Assembly: GCA_004299095.1 (NCBI GenBank) | Contig: SCQQ01000086.1 | Coordinates: forward strand, 1-64,000 | DNA length: 64,000 nt | Direction of reading: 5' to 3' | DNA from: Burkholderiaceae bacterium | GTDB lineage: Bacteria; Pseudomonadota; Gammaproteobacteria; Burkholderiales; Burkholderiaceae_C | Shown: piece after piece, positions 1-8,881 of the stretch | Position numbering within the stretch: position 1 is the stretch's first letter | How the letters are laid out: each line of letters starts with the position of its first letter | Translations under genes and position numbers: made by a program | The notes under the pieces: model-generated | Seen by the model: the letters and a program-made list of their open reading frames with translations, nothing else | Databases searched by the model: none | What the model was told of the DNA's origin: nothing

Positions 1-276
1 TGCCACCAAGCCACCGGCGCGGGCCTGCCGGGCGCCTTCCCGCCGCTAAAAGGCAACGCCGCCGTGCTGGATACTGACCCCACCAAGCAGATCAAGACCA
101 TCCTGCACGGCTTGCAGGGTGAAGTGATCGACGGCGTGTCCTACCCGAGCCCGATGCCGGCATTCGGCGGAACCCTGAGCGATGCCGACGTGGCCGACAT
201 CGCGAACCACGAACGCACTTCGTGGGACAACAAGGGCAAACTCGTCACCGCCGATCAGGTCAAGGCACTGCGCTGA
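1..276 (+). CDS. c-type cytochrome, 3' part only
   Basis: The reading frame is open from the first base of the window and encodes the last 91 residues of a cytochrome c. The first residues, CHQATGAG, are the second half of a CxxCH heme-binding motif whose first cysteine lies outside the window. The following GLPGAFPPLKGN and the distal methionine in SPMPAFGGTLSDADVADIANH are typical of class I cytochrome c domains at the end of alcohol, aldehyde or sulfur-compound dehydrogenases, or of cbb3-type subunits. By analogy it is an electron carrier of the periplasm or inner-membrane surface. The parent protein and its partners cannot be identified because the 5' part is missing. Confidence 0.88.
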   Translation, partial: CHQATGAGLPGAFPPLKGNAAVLDTDPTKQIKTILHGLQGEVIDGVSYPSPMPAFGGTLSDADVADIANHERTSWDNKGKLVTADQVKALR

Positions 277-319
277 CCTGGCTGGTACGAGCCTGCCGTG
301 AAAGCGGCGGTGCGATCGG

Positions 320-736
320 ATGTCGAACGCGATCGCACTCTGCATCATTGCCATCATGCTTCTGGTCCCGAACACGCTGGTCGCGGGCTACGGGTCGCCG
401 ATGGGGCTCGCACTCACCGGCGGCATGCTCGCCATGGCGGGGCATGCCACCGCTTCCGTTCTGGCGCCGCTTGTCATGGCAGGTTGGTTCGGCATTGCAC
501 GCCTTGGCGTCTGTTTATGGCCTCCCGCGCAGCCGCCCCGACTCAGCCTCCGGCTCGTTTGCGCTGGGTTGTTCTCCTGCACAGTCGTTTCGCTTGGTCT
601 CATCGCAGTAACGGGCAATTCGCTCCTGTTTCGCGTTGGGTTCTTCGGGTGGCCCAGTACCGGCAGCAGTGTCTATCGCGTCAATGCTTTGGCGCAGGTG
701 GCGTGTCTGACTGCTGACGCCAGCGGACGCTCATGA
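320..736 (+). CDS. putative small membrane protein, unrecognised
   Basis: This is a 138-residue ORF beginning ATG, 43 bases after the cytochrome stop. I recognise no family. It has three hydrophobic stretches, at about residues 4-22, 29-60 and 80-105, suggesting an integral membrane protein. The C-terminal 30 residues are polar and featureless. The ribosome-binding site is weak and overlapping frames are also open, as is usual in GC-rich DNA, so the gene is plausible but unproven. Its position directly after a cytochrome might link it to a respiratory module, but nothing in the sequence requires that. Confidence 0.4.
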   Translation: MSNAIALCIIAIMLLVPNTLVAGYGSPMGLALTGGMLAMAGHATASVLAPLVMAGWFGIARLGVCLWPPAQPPRLSLRLVCAGLFSCTVVSLGLIAVTGNSLLFRVGFFGWPSTGSSVYRVNALAQVACLTADASGRS

Positions 737-1100
737 ATCGCACGCACTGACTGGAACCGTGACAAGACCTTCCGGAGCCGTCTTGAGCCGTCTGCGCGAA
801 AGGCCTGCCAACGTATCGGCACCCTGTGGGCAAGTGGCTGGGAACCAGGCGGTTATCCACACGCGGTCTTGTTCGCATGCACTTGTTCACAATCCGTGAC
901 TCGCCGGCGGGACAGTTGTCAATCCTCTTGTCCAAGGTAGAAATCGTTGTTTTCTCTGGATTAAATTGCGCTTTCCAAGGCTTCGCTGGTACTCTTACTA
1001 TCACTACGAACTATAGAAACGTAAATAAGGACTACTTGTGACAGACACGGCGCTTCGGCTCCTCCCTTTCCTTTGAATCGGCCGAAGGACGCTGTGCCAC
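737..1100. other. intergenic region upstream of minC, no gene seen
   Basis: About 360 bases without a convincing coding frame. Part of it (roughly 930-1035) is clearly more AT-rich than the surrounding DNA, with TAGAAACGTAAATAAGG-like sequence. It could hold further promoter or regulatory sites, but I can assign none with confidence. Confidence 0.5.
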
Positions 1101-1109
1101 TGGTAGAAT
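1101..1109 (+). promoter_or_regulatory. candidate extended -10 promoter of minCDE
   Basis: The sequence TGGTAGAAT combines an extended -10 TGn with a TAGAAT hexamer, 69 bases before the minC start. There is no good -35 box at 17 bases, which is acceptable for an extended -10 promoter. Transcription would start near 1116. This is a motif-based inference only. Confidence 0.45.
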
Positions 1110-1177
1110 TCATCCTGGTTTTTTACTGATTCGCAGAGCCTTTTCGGCTTTGACTCCCGTCGCGTTCATCCGGATTC

Positions 1178-1915
1178 ATGCCCATTTCCGTTTCTGGTCG
1201 AAGCCCTGCCACTTTCGAGATCAAGAGCGCAACACTTCCCCTGCTGATGTTGAAGCTCAAGTCGACCGACCTTGACGCGCTCGGAGCGGAATTGCAGACG
1301 TACTACGGCGATGTGGCGGACTTCTTCGACAACGATCCTATCGTCGTCGATTTGACGGAAGTGGCAGCGGACGCCGGTTCGTTCGATTTTGAACAACTGA
1401 AAGCGCTGTTGCGGGCGCGCAAGCTGCATCCATTGGTGGTGCGCGCCGGCAGCGAAGCGCAAATGGCCGCTGCGGCTGCGGCCGGCTTGCTGCCCGCGCG
1501 GGATCTCGTGGAGCGGCAGCAAACGACGGCAACCGTCGAGCCCGCAACGCCCGAGTTGCCGCCCCCCGGCGCTTTGGTGGTTGACATGCCGCTGCGCTCG
1601 GGCCAGCAGATTTATGCGCGCGGGCGCGATCTGGTGTTGCGCGCCATGGTCAATGCGGGCGCCGAAGTGATTGCAGACGGTCACATCCACGTCTACGCAC
1701 CGTTGCGAGGTCGCGCCATCGCTGGCGCCCGAGGTTGGACCGACGCGCGGATCTTTGCCCTTGACATGGAGCCCGAACTGGTTTCCATTGCCGGCGTTTA
1801 TCGCACCAGCGAGGAGCCGCTGCCGGATTCCGTCTGGCACCGCACCGCGGTCGTCTCGCTGGAATCATCGGGCGATCAGGATCAACTCGTTTTCGAGCCG
1901 CTTTCTGCTCGCTAG
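1178..1915 (+). CDS. minC: septum site-determining protein MinC
   Basis: A 245-residue protein followed immediately by minD and minE, which fixes its identity. MinC inhibits FtsZ polymerisation and is carried to the membrane by MinD, so division is blocked away from mid-cell. The N-terminal domain (about residues 10-110) carries the MinC_N pattern with VVDLTEVAADAG. A Pro/Ala-rich linker (about 115-135) joins it to the C-terminal beta-helix domain, where LRSGQQIYARGRDLVLRAMVNAGAEV and DGHIHVYAPLRGRA are the conserved MinD-binding and dimerisation segments. The length is normal. The start is ATG; an upstream SD is not obvious. Confidence 0.97.
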   Translation: MPISVSGRSPATFEIKSATLPLLMLKLKSTDLDALGAELQTYYGDVADFFDNDPIVVDLTEVAADAGSFDFEQLKALLRARKLHPLVVRAGSEAQMAAAAAAGLLPARDLVERQQTTATVEPATPELPPPGALVVDMPLRSGQQIYARGRDLVLRAMVNAGAEVIADGHIHVYAPLRGRAIAGARGWTDARIFALDMEPELVSIAGVYRTSEEPLPDSVWHRTAVVSLESSGDQDQLVFEPLSAR

Positions 1916-1960
1916 GCCGCGGTTCGTGCACTTTTTTGAATTCAATACAGGATCCTTGAT

Positions 1961-2776
1961 ATGGCAAAAATCGTCGTCGTGACCTCCGGCAAGGGCGGTG
2001 TTGGAAAAACCACGACCAGCGCGGCCTTTGCATCGGGCCTTGGGCTCAAGGGCCACAAAACGGCCGTCATCGATTTCGACGTCGGCTTGCGCAATCTCGA
2101 TCTGGTCATGGGATGCGAGCGCCGCGTCGTTTATGACCTGATCAACGTGATCCAGGGTGAAGCCAATCTGACCCAGGCGCTGATCAAGGACAAACAGTGC
2201 GAAAACGTGTCGATTCTGGCCGCCAGCCAGACGCGCGACAAGGACGCTCTCACGCAAGATGGCGTCAAAAAGGTATTGAATGATTTGGCCGACATGGGGT
2301 TTGAATATATCGTTTGCGATTCACCGGCGGGTATTGAAACCGGCGCTCTTTTGGCCATGCGTTACGCGGACGAAGCGCTGGTGGTAACCAATCCCGAAGT
2401 CTCGAGCGTGCGCGATTCAGATCGGATTCTCGGCATGCTCAGCAGCAAAAGTCAGCGCGCCATGGATGGCGGAGAGCGGGTGAAGGAGCATCTGGTGATT
2501 ACCCGCTACAACCCGAATCGGGTGGCGGATGGGCACATGCTCAGTCTGGACGATATTCAGGACATTCTGAGAATCAAGCTGCTCGGGGTCATTCCCGAAA
2601 GCGAAGCGGTGTTGCAGGCTTCCAACCAGGGCTTGCCGGCCATTTATCTCAAGGGCACGGATGTGGCCGGGGCGTACGAAGATGTCGTCGACCGGTTTCT
2701 TGGCGAAGAGCGGCCGATGCGGTATGTCGAGGCGGAGAAAAAGGGCTTTTTCAAACGTATTTTCGGGAGCAAATAG
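1961..2776 (+). CDS. minD: septum site-determining ATPase MinD
   Basis: A 271-residue ParA/MinD-family ATPase, the second gene of minCDE. The deviant Walker A motif [10 protein letters not shown] lies at residues 9-18, followed by FDVGLRNLD and VCDSPAGIE. The last residues, [12 protein letters not shown], form the amphipathic membrane-targeting helix. MinD-ATP binds the inner membrane, recruits MinC, and is released by MinE, giving pole-to-pole oscillation. It starts 45 bases after minC and ends two bases before minE, consistent with one operon. Confidence 0.98.
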   Translation: MAKIVVVTSGKGGVGKTTTSAAFASGLGLKGHKTAVIDFDVGLRNLDLVMGCERRVVYDLINVIQGEANLTQALIKDKQCENVSILAASQTRDKDALTQDGVKKVLNDLADMGFEYIVCDSPAGIETGALLAMRYADEALVVTNPEVSSVRDSDRILGMLSSKSQRAMDGGERVKEHLVITRYNPNRVADGHMLSLDDIQDILRIKLLGVIPESEAVLQASNQGLPAIYLKGTDVAGAYEDVVDRFLGEERPMRYVEAEKKGFFKRIFGSK

Positions 2777-2778
2777 CA

Positions 2779-3057
2779 ATGTCGTTCCTGAATTTCTTTC
2801 TGCGTGAAAAGAAGAAGACCGCCAGCATTGCCAAAGAGCGCCTGCAAATCATCTTGGCGCACGAACATGCGGGTAACACGCGAGTTGATTATTTGCCAGA
2901 TTTGCAAAAAGACCTGATCGCCGTCATCAGCAAGTACGTCAAAATCGATGAAAACGATATCAAGGTGAATCTGGAACGGCAGGATGACCTGGAAGTTCTC
3001 GAAGTCAAAATTGAATTGCCGGAAGGCCTGAAGAAAAAAGAAAGCACAACCGATTGA
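2779..3057 (+). CDS. minE: cell division topological specificity factor MinE
   Basis: A 92-residue protein two bases after the minD stop. The start [20 protein letters not shown] contains the MinE N-terminal membrane-targeting and MinD-activating segment. The [10 protein letters not shown] stretch is the contact region that stimulates MinD ATPase, and the C-terminal half is the dimerisation domain. It restricts MinCD inhibition to the poles. Length and gene order are canonical. Confidence 0.98.
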   Translation: MSFLNFFLREKKKTASIAKERLQIILAHEHAGNTRVDYLPDLQKDLIAVISKYVKIDENDIKVNLERQDDLEVLEVKIELPEGLKKKESTTD

Positions 3058-3203
3058 AAACGGAATGTTTGTTCCTTGCGGTTAGGAAAATACCTCCGAT
3101 TTGGGTAAACGCGGTTCACCAGGCTGATCGAAACCAGGTTCAGCCGTTCGACCGATGTTGCCCACTGACTGCAAGATTCAGTGCGGAATGTGGGTGTAGA
3201 CCG

Positions 3204-3209
3204 TAAAAT
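3204..3209 (+). promoter_or_regulatory. possible -10 box upstream of infA
   Basis: TAAAAT lies about 125 bases before the infA start, in the 278-base gap after minE. No good -35 hexamer sits at the usual distance. It is offered as a weak candidate for an infA promoter separate from minCDE. Confidence 0.25.
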
Positions 3210-3335
3210 ACCGGTTTGCCCGGCGGCGTGTTGCAGGCGCTGCGGGTCGTGTGCTTGTCCAACCGATCATGCGATGCTGCAAGTCGCGCCGGGTGCTGGG
3301 CCCGTTGGAATGATCCAGCTAAGGAGAATTGGCGC

Positions 3336-3599
3336 ATGGCCAAGGAAGAACTGATTGAAATGCAGGGCGTGGTCGATGAGGTGCTGCCCGACACGCGCTT
3401 TCGCGTCACGCTGGATAACGGTCACGAACTGATTGCCTATTCCGCCGGCAAGATGCGCAAGCACCACATCCGAATCCTGGCGGGTGACCGGGTCACGCTC
3501 GAGCTGTCGCCTTACGATTTGACCAAGGGGCGCATCAACTATCGCCACCTCGAGCGCCGCGGCCCTCCAGGGTCGTCCAGAGGGCCGCAGCACCGCTGA
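3336..3599 (+). CDS. infA: translation initiation factor IF-1
   Basis: An 87-residue S1/OB-fold protein that occupies the A site of the 30S subunit during initiation. [50 protein letters not shown] and [14 protein letters not shown] are the conserved IF-1 core. The start is set by an AAGGAG ribosome-binding site at 3321-3326, so the longer ORF from 3216 is not used. The protein has an extra basic tail of about 15 residues beyond the 72-residue classical IF-1. That longer form occurs in betaproteobacteria, often as a second infA copy away from the ribosomal-protein cluster. Whether another copy exists cannot be told from this window. Confidence 0.95.
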   Translation: MAKEELIEMQGVVDEVLPDTRFRVTLDNGHELIAYSAGKMRKHHIRILAGDRVTLELSPYDLTKGRINYRHLERRGPPGSSRGPQHR

Positions 3600-3647
3600 T
3601 CAGGCCCTTTGAGCCAACGGTAAGAAGTGCAGCGCCAGGAATCGCGC

Positions 3648-3920
3648 TCAGATACCCGACTTGCGCTGAAGCACAGCGGATTGCGCCGCCACCTGCTCTC
3701 GCGGCACCATGCGGATGGCGTCGAACGGGCAGCGCACATAGCAGAGCGCACAGCCGGTGCACGCATCCGCGTCGTCCAACACCGATACCTTGCCGCCAAC
3801 GCCCGGGTGCAACAACAGCACATGGGGCGGGCAGACCGCCACACACCAGCCGCAGCCGGTGCAGCGGTCTAGGTTGATGGCGGGAATCGCGCGCGTGAGC
3901 CGCTTCACGGTTGCGCGCAT
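3648..3920 (-). CDS. 2[4Fe-4S] ferredoxin-like protein
   Basis: A 90-residue protein with two complete cysteine motifs, CTGCGWCVAVCP and CTGCALCYVRCP, each able to ligate a [4Fe-4S] cluster with the final Cys of one motif completing the other cluster. It is a small soluble electron carrier. A short basic N-terminal leader (MRATVKRLTRAIPAIN) precedes the first motif. It is convergent with infA and has no obvious redox partner next to it. The gene downstream of a MarC-family gene on the same strand may be co-transcribed, with a gap of about 115 bases. Confidence 0.9.
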   Translation of the reverse strand: MRATVKRLTRAIPAINLDRCTGCGWCVAVCPPHVLLLHPGVGGKVSVLDDADACTGCALCYVRCPFDAIRMVPREQVAAQSAVLQRKSGI

Positions 3921-4035
3921 CGCCCGAGAGCGGTTGACAAATCCTTCATGGTGTCCAGCTTAGGCACGGTGCAGTGACATTGCGCGGACCACAGTCTTGA
4001 CGGTTGCTGCCGGGGGTCTCGCGCGCAGCGCCGGC

Positions 4036-4722
4036 TCAGTGCATGACCGCCAGCTCGCCCCAGAGCGCGCGCACGCCTTCCCACATGATCTCGATACCCA
4101 CGCACAGCAGGATGAACGCCATCAGCCGCAGAAAAACGATATGGCCCACTTCGCCCAAGCGGCCGAGGAGCTTGTCGGCGTAGCGAAACGTGAGTGTGAC
4201 GATGAGGCCGAGCAGGACGACAGCCACCAGGCCGCCGGCAAAATTGGCCACGGTCTGCCCCCACACCGGCGTTTGCAGACTGGCGCCCACCGCGATGGCG
4301 ACCGAAATCGAACCCGGTCCGCACGTGAGCGGGAATGTCATGGGGTAGAAAGCGCTCATGCTCACGTCTTCGTCGCTCAGCGTTTGCGCCATGTGGGCCT
4401 TGTCAGTGTTGGCGCTGCGCTGCGTATTGAGCAACTGCCAAGCCATGGAGGCCACGATCAGCCCGCCGGCCACGCGCACCACCGGCAGCGAAACGCCAAA
4501 AAAGCGTAGGACGTAGGAGCCGATCAGTAGCGCGCCCGCCAGCAGCAGCACCACGTGGCGCCCGATGCTGGACGCCAGCCGATGGCTCGCGTGGCGGTCC
4601 ATCCCGTGGGTGAAATCGACGAACAGCGGCGCCGTAGCGAGCGGATTGATGATCGGCAGGATGGCCGCGAGCGTGAACAGCAGTCCTTTGCCCGTGGCCA
4701 GAAACAGGATGGAAAAACCCAT
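4036..4722 (-). CDS. MarC-family integral membrane protein
   Basis: A 228-residue protein with about six predicted membrane segments. The start, GKGLLFTLAAILPIINPLATAPLFVDFT, is the diagnostic MarC/NAAT segment, and PMTFPLTCGPGSISVAIA is the second conserved signature. Members were once linked to multiple antibiotic resistance, but that role is not supported for E. coli MarC, and the physiological substrate is generally unknown. It is divergent from the aminotransferase gene at 4819, with less than 100 bases between the starts. Confidence 0.88.
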   Translation of the reverse strand: MGFSILFLATGKGLLFTLAAILPIINPLATAPLFVDFTHGMDRHASHRLASSIGRHVVLLLAGALLIGSYVLRFFGVSLPVVRVAGGLIVASMAWQLLNTQRSANTDKAHMAQTLSDEDVSMSAFYPMTFPLTCGPGSISVAIAVGASLQTPVWGQTVANFAGGLVAVVLLGLIVTLTFRYADKLLGRLGEVGHIVFLRLMAFILLCVGIEIMWEGVRALWGELAVMH

Positions 4723-4818
4723 GGGCGCGAATATAGCCGCGCGACGCGTGCTAAGCTCAAAAAATCAATCGTACGCGCGCTGGCGCGCGGCGCCAATCCG
4801 TTCTTGTGGAGACTCCGA

Positions 4819-5973
4819 ATGCCTGGACTTTTGCCTCATATCGACCCCGAAGGCTTGCTGGAATATTCGGTGGTCTATACCGACCGCTCGCTGAACCACA
4901 TGTCGAAGCGCTTCCAGGGCGTGATGAAAGACATTTCGGTGCTGCTGAAAGAGGTCTATCACGCCGACGCAACCGTGGTGTTGCCCGGCAGCGGCACATA
5001 CGGCATGGAAGCGGTGGCGCGTCAGTTCGCCACCGATCAATCCGTGCTGATCGTGCGCAACGGCTATTTCAGTTATCGCTGGAGCCAGATTCTGGAAACC
5101 GGCCGCATCACCGCGCCGGACCGCATCACCGTGCTGAAAGCCCGGCCGACGGGGGCGGGCGCGCAAGCGCCCTGGGTACCGGCACCGATTGTCGAAGTGG
5201 AAGCGGCCATTGCCAAAACCCAGCCGGCCGTGGTGTTCGTCCCGCACGTCGAAACCGCGAGCGGCATCTTGCTGCCGGATGAGTATTTGCGCCGCATCGG
5301 CGCGGCACTGCACCGCCACGGCGGCTTGTTCGTGCTCGACTGCATTGCTTCGGGCGCGGTCTGGGCCGACATGCGCGCGCTCGGCGTGGACGTGCTGGTG
5401 AGCGCGCCGCAAAAAGGCTGGAGCAGCGCCCCTGCGTGCGCCATGGTGGGCCTGTCCGCGCGCGCGCTGGAAGCGTTGGAAAAGACCACCAGCACCAGTT
5501 TTGCGCTGGATCTGAAAAAGTGGCGCCAGATCATGGCGTCGTATGAAAGCGGCAGCCACGCCTACTACGCCACCATGCCGACCATGGCGCTGCTGGAATT
5601 GCGCGGCGCCATGCAGGAAACGCGCGAGCGGGGCTTTGACGCGGCGCGCGAGCAGCAATTTGCACTGGGGCGCCGCATTCGCGCACTGTTGGCCGAGCGC
5701 GGCTTTCCGAGCGTGGCTGCCCCCGGTTTCGAAGCCCCGGGGGTGGTGGTGAGCTACACCACCGATCCTGACATTCACAACGGCAAGAAATTCCTGGCGC
5801 AAGGGCTGCAAATCGCTGCCGGCGTGCCGCTGCAGTGCGACGAACCGGCCGGCTTCAATACCTTCCGATTGGGCTTGTTCGGGCTCGACAAGCTCGGCGA
5901 TATCGAGGGCACGGTCGAGCGTTTTCGCGACGCACTCGACAAGATGGGCGCGAAGAAGCTGCAAACGGCGTGA
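4819..5973 (+). CDS. class V aminotransferase (serine/alanine-glyoxylate type)
   Basis: A 384-residue PLP-dependent enzyme of fold type I, class V. MPGLLPHIDPEGLLEYSVVY begins the typical N-terminus. LPGSGTYGMEAVARQ binds the cofactor phosphate region, HVETASGILLP and DCIASGAVWADM carry the conserved PLP-ring contacts, and SAPQKGW contains the Schiff-base lysine at about residue 199. Homologues convert alanine or serine plus glyoxylate, or phosphoserine-like donors, but substrate cannot be read from the sequence. The ATG at 4819 is preferred over the track's much longer ORF because GGAG lies just upstream and the family starts here. Its stop codon overlaps the start of cutA. Confidence 0.9.
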   Translation: MPGLLPHIDPEGLLEYSVVYTDRSLNHMSKRFQGVMKDISVLLKEVYHADATVVLPGSGTYGMEAVARQFATDQSVLIVRNGYFSYRWSQILETGRITAPDRITVLKARPTGAGAQAPWVPAPIVEVEAAIAKTQPAVVFVPHVETASGILLPDEYLRRIGAALHRHGGLFVLDCIASGAVWADMRALGVDVLVSAPQKGWSSAPACAMVGLSARALEALEKTTSTSFALDLKKWRQIMASYESGSHAYYATMPTMALLELRGAMQETRERGFDAAREQQFALGRRIRALLAERGFPSVAAPGFEAPGVVVSYTTDPDIHNGKKFLAQGLQIAAGVPLQCDEPAGFNTFRLGLFGLDKLGDIEGTVERFRDALDKMGAKKLQTA

Positions 5974-6338
5974 CTGCTGAAGCGACCGCCGTGGCGCTGT
6001 GGCGGGTCGAAACCACGGTGGCCACGCAAGAGCAGGCACGCGGACTGGCACGTCGCGTCGTTGAACATCGGTTGGCCGCGTGCGTCCAGATTGAGCCGAT
6101 CGAGAGCGTTTACCGCTGGCACGACGAACTGGTTGTGGAACCTGAATACCGGATCGTGTTCAAGACTACCGCTGGACGCTATCCGGCGCTTGAAGCCGCG
6201 CTGCACGCGCACCATCCGTATGAATTGCCGCAGATCGTGGCGATCCAGGCCACGGCGGCTGAAGCCGGCTATGCGAACTGGGTGGATGCCAGCGTACGGG
6301 TGCCGCCAAACCAAGTACCTGGCCCGAACAAAAAATGA
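5970..6338 (+). CDS. cutA: CutA1-like divalent cation tolerance protein
   Basis: A 122-residue trimeric CutA1-family protein. WRVETTVATQEQARGLARRVVEHRLAACVQIEPIESVYRWHDEL and HHPYELPQIVAIQATAA are the family core. CutA was linked to copper tolerance in E. coli, but its biochemical role remains unclear. The preferred start is GTG at 5970, which overlaps the aminotransferase stop as GTGA, indicating translational coupling. An unusual basic, proline-rich tail (VPPNQVPGPNKK) closes the protein. Confidence 0.92.
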   Translation: MTAEATAVALWRVETTVATQEQARGLARRVVEHRLAACVQIEPIESVYRWHDELVVEPEYRIVFKTTAGRYPALEAALHAHHPYELPQIVAIQATAAEAGYANWVDASVRVPPNQVPGPNKK

Positions 6339-6378
6339 CGGGTTGATTCGGCCGCGCGACGGCTACGGACGGGGGTGT

Positions 6379-7929
6379 TCAAAATCGCTCCAGCTCCGGA
6401 AACGCCGTTTTGCCGGCGTGCACCACCATTTGCCCGTACTCGGCGCAGCGGTGCAGCGTGGGGATGACTTTGCCGGGGTTGAGCAGCCCGAGCGGGTCGA
6501 ACGCGTGTTTCACCGCCAGCATCGCGGCGCGCTCTTCGGGCGAGAACTGCACGCACATGCTGTTGAGTTTTTCCACGCCCACGCCGTGCTCGCCGGTGAT
6601 GGTGCCGCCCATGCGCACGCTGGTCTCCAGGATGTCGGCGCCGAAGCGCTTGGCGCGCTCCATCTGGTCGGACTCGCCCGCGTCGAACAGGATCAACGGG
6701 TGCAGGTTGCCATCGCCCGCGTGGAACACGTTGACGCAGCGCAACTGGTATTTCTTCTGCATCTCGCCGATCGCCAGCAGGATGTCGGCCAGGCGCTTGC
6801 GCGGGATGGTCGAGTCCATGCACATGTAGTCGGGGCTGATGCGGCCGCTTGCCGGAAAGGCGTTCTTGCGACCGCTCCAGAAGCGCAGGCGTTCTTCCTC
6901 GCTGCGGCTCACCGCCAACTGCGAAGCGCCCGCGGCATTCAGCACCGCCTTCATGCGGCCGATTTCTTCTGCCACTTCTTCCGGCGTGCCATCGCTCTCG
7001 CACAGCAGGATGGCTGCGGCTTCCAGGTCGTAGCCGGCATGCACGTAGGCTTCGGCCGCGATCGTCATCGGCTGGTCCATCATCTCCAGCCCAGCGGGAA
7101 TGATGCCGGCGGCGATCACCGCGGCCACGGCCCGTCCTGCGCTCTGGATGTCTGGGAAGCTCGCCATGATGCAGCGCGCCAACTTCGGCTTGGGCAGCAG
7201 CTTCACCGTGACTTCGGTGGTCACGGCCAGCATGCCTTCGCTGCCGGTGACGAGCGCGAGCAGGTCGTAGCCTGGCGCGTCCAGCGCTTCCGAGCCGAAT
7301 TCCACCGGGTCGCCCTCGACCGTGAAACCCTTGACCTTGAGCACGTTGTGCACCGTGAGTCCGTATTTCAGGCAGTGCACGCCGCCCGAGTTCTCGGCCA
7401 CGTTGCCGCCGATGGTGCAGGCGATCTGGCTGGATGGATCAGGCGCGTAGTACAGGCCGAAAGGCGCCGCCGCTTCGCTGATCGCCAGGTTGCGCACGCC
7501 GCACTCCACGCGCGCGGTACGCGCCAGCGGATCGATTTTCAGGATGCGGTTGAATTTGGCCAGCGACAGCGTCACGCCCTGCGCATTCGGCATGGCGCCG
7601 CCCGAGAGCCCCGTGCCGGCGCCGCGCGCCACCACCGGCACTTTCAACTGGTGGCAGACGCGCAGCACTGCCTGCACTTGCGCTTCGTTTTCCGGCAGCG
7701 CCACCGCCAGCGGCCGTTGGCGATACGCGGGCAGGCCGTCGCATTCGTAGGGGGCGGTTTGCTCGGGCGTCCAGCGCACGCCATTGCTGGTGAGCACGGC
7801 CTTGAGCGCCGTCACGACTTCGTGTTGCCGGTCGGCGCCGGTGCGGGCCGGCTGCTTCCAGCGGTTGGGATGGGTGATGGGCATGGTGGGTGGGACAGGC
7901 GGCGCTGGCGCTGCCGCTTTGACGAACAT
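6379..7929 (-). CDS. FAD-linked oxidase, GlcD-like (D-2-hydroxyacid dehydrogenase)
   Basis: A 516-residue VAO/PCMH-type flavoprotein. The FAD-binding domain carries VVARGAGTGLSGGAMP and the second nucleotide segment IACTIGGNVAENSGGVHCLKYG. The C-terminal FAD-oxidase domain ends with the diagnostic CVNVFHAGDGNLHP and ITGEHGVGVEK. GlcD is the catalytic subunit of glycolate oxidase and related enzymes oxidise D-lactate or other 2-hydroxyacids. No glcE or glcF is adjacent here, so it may act as a stand-alone dehydrogenase. The GlcD-like gene follows cutA in a convergent arrangement. The start is uncertain: the ATG at 7884 (MPITHP) is as good as the one at 7929, and neither has a clear SD. Confidence 0.88.
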   Translation of the reverse strand: MFVKAAAPAPPVPPTMPITHPNRWKQPARTGADRQHEVVTALKAVLTSNGVRWTPEQTAPYECDGLPAYRQRPLAVALPENEAQVQAVLRVCHQLKVPVVARGAGTGLSGGAMPNAQGVTLSLAKFNRILKIDPLARTARVECGVRNLAISEAAAPFGLYYAPDPSSQIACTIGGNVAENSGGVHCLKYGLTVHNVLKVKGFTVEGDPVEFGSEALDAPGYDLLALVTGSEGMLAVTTEVTVKLLPKPKLARCIMASFPDIQSAGRAVAAVIAAGIIPAGLEMMDQPMTIAAEAYVHAGYDLEAAAILLCESDGTPEEVAEEIGRMKAVLNAAGASQLAVSRSEEERLRFWSGRKNAFPASGRISPDYMCMDSTIPRKRLADILLAIGEMQKKYQLRCVNVFHAGDGNLHPLILFDAGESDQMERAKRFGADILETSVRMGGTITGEHGVGVEKLNSMCVQFSPEERAAMLAVKHAFDPLGLLNPGKVIPTLHRCAEYGQMVVHAGKTAFPELERF

Positions 7930-8070
7930 GGTAGCGAAACGCGACCGACGTGACTTGGGGGTTCGGGTCGCTCGGTCGCCCGGTCACGCCGTCCGGTCGC
8001 GTGCTTTGCGCCGGGAGAAGCGCGCATTACACTGCAAGCGGCCGTCTTCATCATCTTGCGAGGAGCGAAT

Positions 8071-8793
8071 ATGAGTGACTCCACACCCATGGATTTGAGC
8101 CGCCTGATTCCGGGCTTCAATTTCTTTCAGGGCCTGGCCGGCGGTGGCCGTGCGTCCGGCGGCGCAACGGATGCCTCGGGATTCAATCACTGGATCGCGC
8201 CCACCGTGAACGTGGAGGAGCTGGATCGGCGCATCAACGAAATGAAAGCGGTGCAGTTTTGGCTGGAGCAGAACCTGCTCGGCCTGAAGGCCACCGTCCA
8301 GGCGCTGGAAGTGCAGAAAATGACGCTCGCCACGCTGCGCAGCATGAACCTGAGCTTGTCGGACGTGGCCAAGGCGTTCACCCTGCCGGGCGCCAAAGGA
8401 GCCGCAGGGAAAACACCCGCGAGTTGGCCGTTTGTGGATCGGACGGGGAAAGCCACCCCGGCGGGCGCAGCGGCTCCGGCGCAGAAGCCGGCAGCCGGTG
8501 CCAAGGACACACCGCCGGATGACAAAGGCCCAGGGGCTGCGGCGGTCAATCCGGCCGTGCTCGATCCGGCCAAGTGGTGGGGCGCGCTGACCCAGCAATT
8601 CCAGAAAATTGCCGCGCAGACCCTGAAAGAAGTGGCGCAACAGGTCCCGGCGCCGGGCGTGGAACCCAAGCCCGCGGCAACGCCCAAGGCCAAGGGGGCC
8701 GTCAAGGCCCGCACCGCGGCTCGCGCCGGCCGCAAGCCCGCCGCGCGCGCGAAAGCCGTCAAGAAGGCAGTGCCTTCCAGGGCGAAGAAGTAG
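8071..8793 (+). CDS. phaM: PhaM-like polyhydroxyalkanoate granule regulatory protein
   Basis: A 240-residue protein. The N-terminal half contains the PhaM core, VNVEELDRRINEMKAVQFWLEQNLLGLKATVQALEVQKMTLATL, a predicted helical and coiled region. The C-terminal third is an Ala/Lys/Pro-rich, histone-like tail ending in KAVKKAVPSRAKK. In Ralstonia eutropha, PhaM binds PHA synthase and DNA, activating PhaC and distributing granules to daughter cells. The start follows an AGGAG at 8061-8065. No phaC or phaP is nearby, so the assignment rests on the core motif and the basic tail. Confidence 0.85.
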   Translation: MSDSTPMDLSRLIPGFNFFQGLAGGGRASGGATDASGFNHWIAPTVNVEELDRRINEMKAVQFWLEQNLLGLKATVQALEVQKMTLATLRSMNLSLSDVAKAFTLPGAKGAAGKTPASWPFVDRTGKATPAGAAAPAQKPAAGAKDTPPDDKGPGAAAVNPAVLDPAKWWGALTQQFQKIAAQTLKEVAQQVPAPGVEPKPAATPKAKGAVKARTAARAGRKPAARAKAVKKAVPSRAKK

Positions 8794-8881
8794 CGCCGCA
8801 CTCCGCAGCACGCCTGGGGGGACGCGACGGCTCGGCTGTGGACTCGGTGCCACCGAATCTCAAAGGCCAGAGCGGCCCGCT